50,049 bases of DNA from contig NZ_CAJXPA010000011.1 in NCBI RefSeq assembly GCF_913058035.1, forward strand, positions 1 through 50,049. Direction: 5' to 3'. Positions 18,320 to 28,375 of the stretch are shown here, in pieces; position 1 is the stretch's first letter; each line of letters opens with the position of its first letter. The notes beneath the pieces are model-generated. The model was given only the letters and a program-made list of their open reading frames with translations, was not told where the DNA came from and ran no database searches. Source of the stretch: an uncultured Paraglaciecola sp. (GTDB taxonomy: Bacteria > Pseudomonadota > Gammaproteobacteria > Enterobacterales > Alteromonadaceae). Position numbers and translations under genes: made by a program.

Positions 18320-18721
18320 TTATTTAGTAGCACTGACTTTAACTGTTGGCTTAGGCGTCAGTTTAGCAACGGCAGCAGTCAACAAATCGATTTTAGCTTT
18401 TAAGGCTTCGATTTTGTGGTCAGCATCAGTTTTCTTCAAACCCAGCTTAGAGCGAAGTGTTTCGACACGTTTCTCTAGGTCAGCTTTAGCAGATATTTTA
18501 GTTTGAACTTCAGCTAGCTTACTTTTACCTTCAGTCTCTAGTTTTTCGCCTCTAGCGACTAGGTCAGTAAACATCGTGTTTGATTCAGTTGTTAAAGATT
18601 CAAAACGGTTTTTGGTATTTTCAAAACTTTTACCGTAAGCGCCAACGCCAGCTAAAAAAACTTTACGGGTCATGACTTCAACTTGTGAGGCTTTATCTTT
18701 TATCATTTCGATGTTGTTCAT
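18320..18721 (-). CDS. Phasin-like polyhydroxyalkanoate granule-associated protein
   Basis: A 133-residue helical protein. VMTRKVFLAGVGAYGKSFE matches the conserved start of PhaF/PhaI-type phasins (pattern RKxxLAGLGAYGKA), which coat polyhydroxyalkanoate granules. Heptad-like stretches follow (about 60-125), then a short basic Pro/Lys-containing tail that is much shorter than the histone-like tail of PhaF. GGAG lies ahead of the start. No polymer synthase gene is in the window, so a storage role cannot be tested here; related proteins also occur as stress or membrane-associated factors. Confidence 0.75.
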   Translation of the reverse strand: MNNIEMIKDKASQVEVMTRKVFLAGVGAYGKSFENTKNRFESLTTESNTMFTDLVARGEKLETEGKSKLAEVQTKISAKADLEKRVETLRSKLGLKKTDADHKIEALKAKIDLLTAAVAKLTPKPTVKVSATK

Positions 18722-19183
18722 AATATCTACTCCGTAGATTGTTTAAAAAGGTGTGTTGTTTTGATGTATGAGACATTACTCAATTAAATTAGAAATCGCA
18801 TACTAATTAACCTATTTTTTTGAAATGTGAATAAATGCCACTTAATGTATGCCACTAAAAGTGCTAAAAATTAATTTCAAGAACTGAGCAAAAAACACCT
18901 GATTCAAAATCACAAATTTATGCAAAAAGCTAGATGTCGAACTGGGTGTCCTTTGTCTCAATGAGGGCTTTTATGATATTTAAGCAGTTTTGCAAGGTAG
19001 AGAAGATCCATCTGGCGATACTAATTTTTGTTAAAAACATCGAAGCATTACTCGACATTTATTTTTGATGGCATCACTAAAATACCTAAGGTTAGGTTTG
19101 CACGTTTTAAGCATCTAGTAACAATTTCCCTATGTAATTGATGACTTTCGCCATGATATTGCCGCAAAAAAAAGGTAAATTAT
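18722..19183. other. Divergent promoter region, phasin and RND pair
   Basis: 462 bp between divergent genes with no supported reading frame. It must hold the promoters of both the phasin and the efflux genes, but no motif stands out, and no regulator gene for the pump is adjacent. Confidence 0.4.
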
Positions 19184-20350
19184 GTGCAATTAAATTTTCA
19201 CGGACAAGTCATGTCGTTCACCATTAACAAATTAAGGCAGCAACCAGCATGGATTGCCTTGATCATATTTATTGCCCTGTGTTCTTGGGTTGCCTCGGGC
19301 ATGTTGAAAACCCAGAACGAAGATGATTCAGTCAAACGCAAAAATATCAAAATACCTTTAGTAAAAGTAACGGTAGAAAATGTTTCTGCCGATGAGGTTA
19401 CCCGTGAAATAAACTTGTATGGCAGGACGGAACCAGACCGAATAGCCACGTTACGTTCTGAAGTGAAAGGTTTAGTCAAAGAAGTGCATGTGCAGGAAGG
19501 TGAGCGAGTTAGCCGAGGGCAAAAAATTATAAGCCTTGAAAAAAGTGATTTTGTGAGCCGCTTGCAATCTGCAAAGGCGACATTAAAGCAACGTGAGATA
19601 GAACTTCAAGGCGCACAAGCTCTAAAAGAGCAAGGTTATCAATCGAAAACTGCCTTAGCGCAAGCTACCGCTAATTTAGAGATGGCTCAGGCTGATACTG
19701 TTTCATTCGAGTTAGCCATTTTTAAGTCACAAATTATCGCACCTTTTGACGGCATCATAAACCAACGGTTTGTTGAAGTGGGTGACTTTCTTAAAGAAGG
19801 CGACAATATCGCCATCTTAGTTGATTTAGATCCTTTGGTGATCGCCGCGAATGTAACAGAAATAAATGTTCAAGCATTAAAAATGCAACAGCACGCAAGT
19901 GGGCGCATGGTGTCCGGTGATATGTTACAAGGCAAAATCCGTTATATCTCGAGTATTTCAGAACTTGGCACCAATACCTTTAAAATAGAGGTTGAGGTCC
20001 CTAATCCAGATTACGCTCACATGGCAGGTATGAGTACTGAGTTAGCTTTACCCTTAGAAACCACTTGGGCTATGCGTATTTCACCTGCAGTGATGGCACT
20101 AGATGAACAGGGCAATTTAGGTGTGAAAACTGTGGTAGATAATCATGTGAGATTTGTTCCAATCGATATTGTTAAGAGTGATAGTCAAGGCGTGTGGTTA
20201 TCTGGCATGGGCAAACAAGCAGATATTATTACCCTTGGACATGGCTTTGTACGAGACGGTGACAAGGTAGATGTGGTGCGTGTTGATGAATCCAAAAACA
20301 CGACAAGTAATCTTTCCATAAATGGTATTTCTTCACAGGGTAAACAATGA
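19184..20350 (+). CDS. RND efflux periplasmic adaptor (membrane fusion protein)
   Basis: A 388-residue adaptor linking an RND pump to an outer membrane channel. One N-terminal membrane segment (about 20-40) anchors it. TLRSEVKGLVKEVHVQEGERVSRGQKI is the first half of the split lipoyl domain; a helical hairpin (about 130-175) follows, then IIAPFDGIINQRFVEVGDFL completes it, then a beta-barrel. The reading starts with GTG at 19184 behind AAAGGT; an in-frame ATG at 19211 is the alternative. The stop overlaps the permease start by four bases (ATGA), so the two are translationally coupled. Substrate cannot be deduced. Confidence 0.87.
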   Translation: MQLNFHGQVMSFTINKLRQQPAWIALIIFIALCSWVASGMLKTQNEDDSVKRKNIKIPLVKVTVENVSADEVTREINLYGRTEPDRIATLRSEVKGLVKEVHVQEGERVSRGQKIISLEKSDFVSRLQSAKATLKQREIELQGAQALKEQGYQSKTALAQATANLEMAQADTVSFELAIFKSQIIAPFDGIINQRFVEVGDFLKEGDNIAILVDLDPLVIAANVTEINVQALKMQQHASGRMVSGDMLQGKIRYISSISELGTNTFKIEVEVPNPDYAHMAGMSTELALPLETTWAMRISPAVMALDEQGNLGVKTVVDNHVRFVPIDIVKSDSQGVWLSGMGKQADIITLGHGFVRDGDKVDVVRVDESKNTTSNLSINGISSQGKQ

Positions 20351-23300
20351 ACAGCCTTATTTCTGGGGCCTTAAATCATAGTCGCACAGTGCTTATGGTA
20401 TTCGTATTGTTGTTGATTTCGGGCGTGGCGACGTATTCTAATATCCCCAAAGAGTCTAACCCCGACGTGCCTATCCCAGTGATTTACGTGTCTATTGTGC
20501 ACGACGGTATTTCCCCCGAAGATGCTGAACGTATGTTGGTCAAACCCATGGAGCGAGAGTTACGTTCTATTGACGGCGTAAAAGAGATGAAAGCGACCGC
20601 TGGTGAGGGCTTTGCTAGTATCACACTAGAGTTTGTCGCTGGTCTTGATTCTGATGCGGCCCTAGCTGATGTGCGGGATAAAGTCACAATAGCCAGAGCA
20701 AAGTTACCGTCAGAAACAGAAGAACCAACTATTAATGAAGTCACTATGGCAGGACAGCAAGCTGCAGTGACTGTGGTGTTATCAGGGCCTGTTTCAGAAA
20801 GAGCTCTGGTAACAGTGGCACGAGAGCTAAAAAACCGACTTGAAGGCATAAGCGAAGTGCTAGAAGTCGAAATCGGCGGCGATCGTGAAGACATCGTTGA
20901 AATTGTGGTTGATCCCTTGTTGATGGAATCTTATGGACTCGATCAAACTGACATTCTTAGTTTATTAACTCGCAACAATAGATTGGTTCCTGCCGGCACT
21001 ATGGATAATGGTAAGGGCAGTTTTGCCATTAAAGTTCCCTCTGTTTTTGAGTCAGTTAAAGACCTTTTGGAGCTACCTGTTAAGGTACAAGGCGACAGTC
21101 TTATTACCTTTCAGGACGTGGCACAAGTTAGGCGTTCTTATAAAGACCCGACTAGTTTTGCACGTTTAAATGGCGAACCATCAGTTTCGTTGGAAGTCAA
21201 AAAACGGCCCGGTGAAAACATGTTAGAAACAGTCGCTAATGTGAAAACGCTAGTCACAGCAGCACAGCAATCAACCATTTGGCCTGCCAGCATTAATGTG
21301 AGTTACACCGGCGATCAAACCGTCGAAGTCAACATGATGCTAAACGACTTACAAAATAACGTATCGAGTGCGGTAATTTTAGTAGCGATTGTCATTTTAG
21401 CTATTTTAGGTTTGCGTACCGCACTCTTAGTGGGTGTGTCTATTCCGGGTTCTTTTTTGACAGGTATTTTGATTATTTCATTGTTTGGTTACACCTTAAA
21501 TACCGTGGTGCTTTTTTCACTCATTATGGCTGTGGGTATGCTGGTGGATGGAGCCATAGTGGTGACCGAATATGCCGATCGTTGTATGAGTGAAGGCATA
21601 GATAAAAAAATCGCATACAGCAAAGCTGCACAACGAATGGCTTGGCCTATTATCGCTTCTACTGCCACCACATTAGCTGCATTTGCGCCGCTAATGTTTT
21701 GGCCAGGTATGATGGGCGAATTTATGAAATATTTGCCATTTACATTGATTGCCGTGTTGTCCGCATCATTGTTGATGGCGCTGATTTTTGTGCCTGTGTT
21801 AGGTGGTGTATTTGGTAAGCCTAGATATGTTTCCGAGTTTGATAAACAGCAAATGTATGAAGCTGAAAACGGTGATATTAGAAAATTACAGGGCTTTACC
21901 GGTAAATACATTCGTGTCCTCGCTACCGCGATTGAGCATCCATGGAAAATTTTATTAGCCGCTATAGTTGTCGCCTTTGTGTCTTTTACTGCATATGGTG
22001 TATCTGGTTTGGGTACAGAGTTTTTTCCTAATGTCGATGTTAAAGGTATTAACGTCACAGTGCGCAGTGCTGGTGATATGTCGATTTATGAAAAAGACCA
22101 AGTAGTACGTAAAGTTGAAAATCGTTTACTCGGTATGGAAGCAATTGAATCCTTATATGTGCGTACAGGTGGTCGTGATCAAATAGGTTACATAAAACTG
22201 AACCTAGTGGACTGGCGTTTACGCCCGCATTCTGACGATGTACTTAAAGAAACTCAGGCTCTGCTGAAGGGTATGGCAGGCATGGATATCGAAATTACCC
22301 CAGACCAAAATGGCCCACAATCGGGTAAAGATTTACAAATTCAATTGTCGTCCCGTTTCCCTGAGTTGTTAGATGAAGCGGCGCTAAAAATACGGACAGC
22401 CTTAGATAACAGCGATAAGTTTACTTCAGTCAGTGACACTGCATCTAAACCTGGTATTGAATGGCAACTCAAAGTGAATCGTGCCGATGCAGCAAGGTTT
22501 GGCGCAGATGCGACTTTAGTCGGTAGCACGGTGCAATTTATCACTAACGGTTTAAAAATTGGCGATTATCGGCCAGACGATGTGGATGACGAATTAGACA
22601 TTCGAGTACGTTATCCGGTTGAGTCTCGGTTTATCGGTAAACTTGATGAATTAAGAATGAAAACAGTTAAAGGCATGGTGCCTATCTCTAATTTTGTAGA
22701 ACGCACCGCTAAACCTAAAACAGACCTTATCAGACGCATAGACAGTCAAAGAGTGATTGCCGTAGAGGCGAATATGGTGCCGGGCGAACTGTTAAGTATT
22801 GAACTACCCAAATTACAAGAACTGTTACCAAATTTGGGATTAGATCCTCGGGTGACAATCACTGTTAAAGGTCAAAATGAACAACAAGATGAGTCTACAG
22901 AGTTTCTTAAAAATGCCTTTTTAATCGCACTTTTTGTTATGGCGATTATTTTAGTGACGCAGTTTAATAGTTTTTATCAGGCATTCTTAATTTTAAGCGC
23001 TGTGCTGTTTTCTACTGTAGGTGTCTTTCTTGGCTTACTTATTTTCCAGAAACCTTTCGGTATCGTGATGTCAGGTATTGGAGTGATCGCTTTAGCGGGC
23101 ATAGTGGTAAATAACAATATCGTGCTTATCGACACCTACAATATACTACGTAAAGAAGGTATACCTGCCATGGAAGCCATTATACGAACTGGTGCCCAGC
23201 GCCTGCGTCCAGTATTAATGACCACAGTGACCACAATTTTAGGTTTATTACCTATGGTAGCAGAGGTCAATATCGACTTTATCGGCCGTAATGTCGATAT

Positions 23301-23475
23301 AGGCGGCCCATCCACAGAATGGTGGTCACAACTCGCTACAGCTGTGGCTGGTGGCTTAGCGTTTGCTACCGTGCTGACTTTAATACTCACACCTTGCATG
23401 CTGGCGTTAAAAGTCAAACGGGATGAGCGCAAAGCTAAATCATTGGCTCAGTTCAACACACATCTTGTAATTTAG
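20347..23475 (+). CDS. RND-family efflux permease
   Basis: A 1042-residue proton-driven inner-membrane pump of the AcrB superfamily with the duplicated layout: one membrane helix, a large periplasmic loop (about 35-330), helices, a second loop (about 560-860) and a final helix block. The N-terminal NIPKESNPDVPIPVIYVSI and the Gly-rich SIPGSFLTGI stretch are typical. In the fourth-helix motif the sequence is GMLVDGAIVVTEY: the first of the two Asp of AcrB-type pumps is kept and the second is Gly. The tenth-helix region reads GIVVNNNIVLIDTYN, without the AcrB Lys. This suggests a divergent proton relay as in other non-AcrB RND groups. No outer membrane channel gene follows. Confidence 0.9.
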   Translation: MNSLISGALNHSRTVLMVFVLLLISGVATYSNIPKESNPDVPIPVIYVSIVHDGISPEDAERMLVKPMERELRSIDGVKEMKATAGEGFASITLEFVAGLDSDAALADVRDKVTIARAKLPSETEEPTINEVTMAGQQAAVTVVLSGPVSERALVTVARELKNRLEGISEVLEVEIGGDREDIVEIVVDPLLMESYGLDQTDILSLLTRNNRLVPAGTMDNGKGSFAIKVPSVFESVKDLLELPVKVQGDSLITFQDVAQVRRSYKDPTSFARLNGEPSVSLEVKKRPGENMLETVANVKTLVTAAQQSTIWPASINVSYTGDQTVEVNMMLNDLQNNVSSAVILVAIVILAILGLRTALLVGVSIPGSFLTGILIISLFGYTLNTVVLFSLIMAVGMLVDGAIVVTEYADRCMSEGIDKKIAYSKAAQRMAWPIIASTATTLAAFAPLMFWPGMMGEFMKYLPFTLIAVLSASLLMALIFVPVLGGVFGKPRYVSEFDKQQMYEAENGDIRKLQGFTGKYIRVLATAIEHPWKILLAAIVVAFVSFTAYGVSGLGTEFFPNVDVKGINVTVRSAGDMSIYEKDQVVRKVENRLLGMEAIESLYVRTGGRDQIGYIKLNLVDWRLRPHSDDVLKETQALLKGMAGMDIEITPDQNGPQSGKDLQIQLSSRFPELLDEAALKIRTALDNSDKFTSVSDTASKPGIEWQLKVNRADAARFGADATLVGSTVQFITNGLKIGDYRPDDVDDELDIRVRYPVESRFIGKLDELRMKTVKGMVPISNFVERTAKPKTDLIRRIDSQRVIAVEANMVPGELLSIELPKLQELLPNLGLDPRVTITVKGQNEQQDESTEFLKNAFLIALFVMAIILVTQFNSFYQAFLILSAVLFSTVGVFLGLLIFQKPFGIVMSGIGVIALAGIVVNNNIVLIDTYNILRKEGIPAMEAIIRTGAQRLRPVLMTTVTTILGLLPMVAEVNIDFIGRNVDIGGPSTEWWSQLATAVAGGLAFATVLTLILTPCMLALKVKRDERKAKSLAQFNTHLVI

Positions 23476-23676
23476 CCGCATTTTGCAGTTAATGTGATTT
23501 TGAAACTGATGCAAAAAGTAATTGCCATAGGATTAAACATATCAAGTTCGATATGAATTTTATTGTGTATTTAAAAATAAATATAATATAAAAATCATGC
23601 AGTTACCGCTTGGATCTGAGCGACGTAGTTGTTGTTATTGGCTCATGAAGAGCTGTAGTTTAGCCAAACCAAATCT

Positions 23677-23682
23677 TAGGAG
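23677..23682 (+). promoter_or_regulatory. Ribosome binding site for a TTG start
   Basis: TAGGAG lies six bases ahead of TTG at 23689. No other in-frame start would keep the signal peptide whole, so this supports the non-ATG start. Confidence 0.75.
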
Positions 23683-23688
23683 TTTACT

Positions 23689-26442
23689 TTGAGCCCATTT
23701 TTAAATTTTATTGCTTCTATCATACCTACTAAAAATAGGTTTTCTGTGTTTGCTAGGTTATTTCTGGTCTGTGGTGTTTCCTTGATGTTAGTAAGCAATG
23801 CTGCTGCAAATGAAGAATATAACCTGTGGCCTAATACACAATATAGCGCCGACATACCCACTCATACTCAGATACTTGGTTACAAAGTGGGTGAGCGGAT
23901 AACGAACTATGCAGATATGTTACGATTTTTTGAAGCGCTAGAGGTGGCTGCTCCCAAGCGTATCAAGTTGTTTGAATATGGTAAAACATGGGAAGGTAGA
24001 AAACTGATTTACGCCGCAATTGGTGCCCCAGAACTCATCAAAGACCTCGACGGTTTTGCTAAAAACATGCAAAGATTGTCAGATCCAAGACTCACAAATA
24101 AACAACAAGCAAAAGAGCTTCAAGCCACCTTACCCAGTTCTGTTTGGCTAGAATATGGCGTGCACGGTAATGAAATAAGCAGTACCGATGCCGCTATGAT
24201 GACCGCTTATCATTTACTTGCAGCCCCTGATGAAGCGACCAACAAAAAGATATTAAAGAACACTATAGTGTTCATTGATCCACTGCAAAACCCAGATGGC
24301 AGAACACGGTTCACCCAGCGATATTATGCCACTGTTGGCCTTCAGCATAGTAGCGACCGAATCAGTGCTGAGCAAAATGAACCTTGGCCAAAAGGACGCA
24401 CTAATCACTACTTATTTGACATGAATAGGGACTGGTTGGCAGTTACCCAACCCGAGACGGCTGGGAAAATAAAGATACTTAATCATTACCGGCCGTTAGT
24501 GGTGATTGATTTACATGAGATGGGAGGAGACAACAGTTATTTTTTCGCCCCATCTGCGCAGCCGTTTAATCCTTATATGAGCCAAGACCAAATAGACAAT
24601 ATTGGTTTGATCGGCCGTAATCACGGTAAACATTTTGATCGTTTTGGTTTTGATTATTTTACCCGTGAAGTCTACGACGCTTTTTACCCAGGATATGGTG
24701 ATAGTTGGCCCACATTTTATGGTGCGTCTGCTTCGACCTACGAAGTGGGCTCGGCCCGAGGACAAGCATTCCAGAAAAACAACGGTGAATTGTTGACCTA
24801 TAAAGATACGGTACATAAACACTTTGTTGCCTCCATTTCCACAGCTGAAGGTGTGGCAGACAATCATGACAAATTATTGAAAGATTTTTATCAGTATCAA
24901 GTCGATGCTATCGCCAGCGGTAAAGCAGACAAAAAAGAGCGAGTGTATCTTTTGCCAATCCAGCGAGATAGGGCTGGGGCCCATAAACTCGCCACATTAA
25001 TGGCACGTCATGGTGTAGAGGTAAACCAGTCAACGGAGTCATTTAAAGCCTGCGGCAAAGGTTATTCTGCGGGTACCTACTGGATAGATACCGCGCAACC
25101 GAGAGGCAAATTTGTTAAAACCACTTTTACTAAGCAAGTGGATATGCCTGATGCATTTATCACAGAACAAGAGCGTCGCAGAGCACGTTTATTGGACGAT
25201 GAAATATACGATGTAACGGCTTGGTCATTACCCTTGATGTTTAACATTGAAACGGATGCTTGCAACAGGGCCGTCAAAGTCAAGAGTATTAGTATTGACG
25301 AAACCCACAAATTGCTGGGCAGTGTGTCAAATCCTCAAGCCTCAGTTGCCTTCCTTGTTGCTTGGGGCGATATGGCTGCAGTTCGTTTTTTGACTGGGGC
25401 TTTGCAACAAGGTTTGGTTGTTAAAAGTGCCGATAAAGCTTTTGTATTAGAAGACAAACAGGCCTTTACAGCAGGCAGTCTGATTGTTGAAAGGCGTGCC
25501 AATAAAGCTGATTATGCTGATTTAGTGTTAACACTTGCCAATCAAAGCGGCGCGTCTGTAATCGGTGTAGACAGCAGCTGGGTTATAGATGGCCCAAGTT
25601 TTGGCAGTGGCAACACAGTCACAATGAGTCCGCCTAATATTGCGATGGCATGGGACGAACCTGTTTACCCACAAAGCGCAGGTAATACCCGTTTTGTGAT
25701 TGAAAGGCAGCTAAATTATCCGGTGACGGCCATTCGGATTAACATGTTAACTAAGTCCAATTTAGCCAATTATCAGGTGTTGATTTTACCTTCAGGTGAT
25801 TATCAAAAAAGCTTTGATAAATCCGCGGTTAAAAACTTAAAAAGCTGGGTCCAAAATGGTGGGGTATTGGTGACTTTTGGAAAAGCCACACAATTTATTG
25901 CCTCCAGTGATGTGGCATTATTGGATGTGAAGCGAGAATTTGCTTATAAAAATTCAGTAGATAAAGGCAATTCAGTAGATAAAAAATCAGCAGATAAAGA
26001 CCACTCAAGAGTAAAAGGGCAGTTGTTTACTGAGAAACAAGATTTACTTGATGCCAGTGAAGTTAAGCAACAAAGTCCTGACAATGTTGCAGGCGTATTA
26101 GCCAATGTTGAAGTTGATCAAGAACATTGGTTGACAGCCGGGGTGAATAAAAATGTTGTGGCCTTGGTCTTAGGCCGTGATATTTATGCACCTATTACCC
26201 TTAAGTCAGGTAAAAATGTTGCATGGTTTAGTGGCCCCGAAACTGTCTTGGCCAGTGGATATCTGTGGCAAGAAAATAAAGAACAACTGGCGTATAAACC
26301 TTTTCTTATTCATCAACCCCTTGGAAAAGGCATGCTTGTCAGTTTTACTCAAGAGCCTACAACGCGTGCGTACTTAGATGGATTAAATGTGTTGTTAACT
26401 AACAGCATCTTTAGGGCTGCAGCCCATGCCAAAACTTTATGA
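23689..26442 (+). CDS. Secreted M14-family zinc carboxypeptidase
   Basis: A 917-residue exported peptidase. A signal peptide spans residues 1 to about 40 (hydrophobic LFLVCGVSLMLVSNAAA). The catalytic domain has His159 and Glu162 in YGVHGNEISS (zinc ligands), NPDGRTRF, the third zinc His in VIDLHEMGGDNSYFF (about 275) and a catalytic Glu in STYEVGS (about 350). A long C-terminal part (about 430-917) includes a glutamine-amidotransferase-like segment (YQVLILPSGDY). The start is a TTG: TAGGAG lies six bases before it. A Lys/Asp/Ser-rich linker with three 15-bp repeats lies at 25951-25998. It probably trims peptides in the periplasm or outside. Confidence 0.85.
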   Translation: MSPFLNFIASIIPTKNRFSVFARLFLVCGVSLMLVSNAAANEEYNLWPNTQYSADIPTHTQILGYKVGERITNYADMLRFFEALEVAAPKRIKLFEYGKTWEGRKLIYAAIGAPELIKDLDGFAKNMQRLSDPRLTNKQQAKELQATLPSSVWLEYGVHGNEISSTDAAMMTAYHLLAAPDEATNKKILKNTIVFIDPLQNPDGRTRFTQRYYATVGLQHSSDRISAEQNEPWPKGRTNHYLFDMNRDWLAVTQPETAGKIKILNHYRPLVVIDLHEMGGDNSYFFAPSAQPFNPYMSQDQIDNIGLIGRNHGKHFDRFGFDYFTREVYDAFYPGYGDSWPTFYGASASTYEVGSARGQAFQKNNGELLTYKDTVHKHFVASISTAEGVADNHDKLLKDFYQYQVDAIASGKADKKERVYLLPIQRDRAGAHKLATLMARHGVEVNQSTESFKACGKGYSAGTYWIDTAQPRGKFVKTTFTKQVDMPDAFITEQERRRARLLDDEIYDVTAWSLPLMFNIETDACNRAVKVKSISIDETHKLLGSVSNPQASVAFLVAWGDMAAVRFLTGALQQGLVVKSADKAFVLEDKQAFTAGSLIVERRANKADYADLVLTLANQSGASVIGVDSSWVIDGPSFGSGNTVTMSPPNIAMAWDEPVYPQSAGNTRFVIERQLNYPVTAIRINMLTKSNLANYQVLILPSGDYQKSFDKSAVKNLKSWVQNGGVLVTFGKATQFIASSDVALLDVKREFAYKNSVDKGNSVDKKSADKDHSRVKGQLFTEKQDLLDASEVKQQSPDNVAGVLANVEVDQEHWLTAGVNKNVVALVLGRDIYAPITLKSGKNVAWFSGPETVLASGYLWQENKEQLAYKPFLIHQPLGKGMLVSFTQEPTTRAYLDGLNVLLTNSIFRAAAHAKTL
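25951..25998 (+). repeat. 15-bp in-frame repeats in the M14 peptidase gene
   Basis: AATTCAGTAGATAAA occurs at 25951-25965 and 25969-25983, with a degenerate third copy at 25984-25998. They encode a (N/K)S(V/A)DK linker. Confidence 0.8.
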
Positions 26443-26585
26443 ACGATAGCAGGGTACAGAATAGAAATAAAAGATACGGTTAAATGACCACTTAAGCAGT
26501 TGTCATTAAACGGTATCAAAAGTGAAATAATTTGTTCAAACTGCGATGTTAGCTTAAGGTAAACCTGTAGGCTTAAGCTAAACAT

Positions 26586-28373
26586 ATGCAATTCAATTAC
26601 ATCGTTTATTTTGTTTTAATTCTGCTGGGATGTTACCTCGCATCAAAGGCTTTGATCCGACTGCAGCTTTCTCGAGCTAAACACCCCTCTCTTCGAGGCC
26701 ACAGTAAATGGTCGCGGCGTATAGCCAGAAAAATCCCCTTTTTTAGTTATACTGACTCCGAGTATTTTAGCACTGATGGTGCACCTAACAATATTGCTCA
26801 ACTCAGGCGAGCAGGTTTGCAAAGGTTACAAGATCAGTTAGCCAAACAATCTGCAAAAACCTTGGCATATTGTGAGTCCATAGAAAAGAGTGTTTCAGAT
26901 GTACGTTTTACTAGCCACTACCGTATTCCTTTTCCATTTCGAAATCGTTTAAGCAAAGCATTTACACTTGGTTCTATCGCAGATGAAACCAAAGGTAGCC
27001 AAATAAAAGACTTAGACGGAAATTGGCGTTACGACTTGTCTGGCTCATATGGCGTCAATGTATGGGGATATGACTTTTACAAAGAGTGCATGCATCTTGG
27101 TGCCCAGAAAACCCAATTATTGGGACCAGTGCTTGGCGCATATCATCCTGTTATTGGCGAAAATGTAGCACAGATAAAACAAATATCGGGTTTAGACGAA
27201 GTCTCCTTTCATATGTCGGGTACTGAAGCCGTGATGCAAGCGGTGCGGCTAGCCCGATATCACACAGGCAAAACACACCTTGTTAGATTCTGTGGTGCTT
27301 ATCACGGCTGGTGGGATGGCGTACAGCCGGGTATTGGTAATAATCGCAAAACCCACGATGTGTACACCTTGGCTGATTTAAGTGAACACACCTTGCATGT
27401 GCTTAAAACCCGCAAAGATATAGCGTGTATTTTGATTAACCCTTTACAAGCCTTCCACCCCAATTCCGATTCAGCATCGGATGTGTCACTGATTGCTAGC
27501 GACCGTGATACCCATTTTGATAAGGCCGCGTATAGCCTTTGGTTATGCAGGATCAGGAAAATCTGCACACAGCAAAATATCGTGCTGATATTTGATGAAG
27601 TATTTACTGGGTTTAGATTAAGTTACCGAGGGGCGCAAGGCTTCTTTGGCATTCAGGCGGACATGGTGACCTACGGCAAAACCTTAGGCGGTGGTTATCC
27701 GGTAGGGGTGTTGGCAGGTACCTATTCTTTAATGAAACGTTTTAAAAATGATAAGCCAGTAGATGTATCATTTGCGCGAGGCACCTTTAATTCTCACCCT
27801 TATGTGATGGGGGCTATGAATGAATTCCTCAGGCGTATTCAACTACCTAAAATACAAGCATTGTATCAAGCGTCTGAACCTCTTTGGAATGAACGAGTGG
27901 CTCGCTTTAATCAGCGCATACTAGCTGAAAAATTACCCTTGAAAATTACCAACATGCATTCTATTTTGTCGGTGATTTATACCCAGCCAAGTCGTTACAA
28001 CTGGATGCTGCAATTCTATTTACGTCATGCCGGCCTGGAGCTTAGTTGGACAGGAACGGGTAGGTTTATCATGAGCTTTAGTTACACCGATGAAGAATTT
28101 GAGCAGGTAATTGATTGTTTTGTCATAGCGGCAAAACAGATGTCTCAAGATGGATGGTGGTGGTCACATCTTGGGTTGACTAACAAAGCTATTAAGCGGC
28201 AATTCTTAGGGGATATGTTAGCCGCCATGTTTCCCATACTAAGCCCTGTTTTACGTCCCTTATTACCTGCACCGCTGAGCAAGCTTAAATACTTAGTTAA
28301 TCCAACCAAGGGATCTTTAACAGCAACTGAATTTGCAGTGCCGCCTAATAACAACACAAACCAGGTAGGTTAA
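26586..28373 (+). CDS. Class III PLP aminotransferase (glutamate-1-semialdehyde aminomutase-like), membrane-anchored
   Basis: A 595-residue PLP enzyme. Residues 1-20 form a hydrophobic segment that may anchor it to the membrane, and about 110 residues precede the catalytic domain. LSGSYGVNVWGYDFYKEC, FHMSGTEAVMQAVRLAR, GAYHGWWDG, IFDEVFTGFRL (Asp for the cofactor ring) and TYGKTLGGGYPVGVLAG (Lys365 Schiff base) are the class III hallmarks, closest in pattern to HemL-like enzymes. It is too long for HemL and is first in a four-gene cluster with a glycosyltransferase and a phosphatidylserine decarboxylase-like gene, so a role in making an aminated lipid or head group is more likely than heme synthesis. 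Substrate unknown. Confidence 0.78.
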   Translation: MQFNYIVYFVLILLGCYLASKALIRLQLSRAKHPSLRGHSKWSRRIARKIPFFSYTDSEYFSTDGAPNNIAQLRRAGLQRLQDQLAKQSAKTLAYCESIEKSVSDVRFTSHYRIPFPFRNRLSKAFTLGSIADETKGSQIKDLDGNWRYDLSGSYGVNVWGYDFYKECMHLGAQKTQLLGPVLGAYHPVIGENVAQIKQISGLDEVSFHMSGTEAVMQAVRLARYHTGKTHLVRFCGAYHGWWDGVQPGIGNNRKTHDVYTLADLSEHTLHVLKTRKDIACILINPLQAFHPNSDSASDVSLIASDRDTHFDKAAYSLWLCRIRKICTQQNIVLIFDEVFTGFRLSYRGAQGFFGIQADMVTYGKTLGGGYPVGVLAGTYSLMKRFKNDKPVDVSFARGTFNSHPYVMGAMNEFLRRIQLPKIQALYQASEPLWNERVARFNQRILAEKLPLKITNMHSILSVIYTQPSRYNWMLQFYLRHAGLELSWTGTGRFIMSFSYTDEEFEQVIDCFVIAAKQMSQDGWWWSHLGLTNKAIKRQFLGDMLAAMFPILSPVLRPLLPAPLSKLKYLVNPTKGSLTATEFAVPPNNNTNQVG

Positions 28374-28375
28374 AT

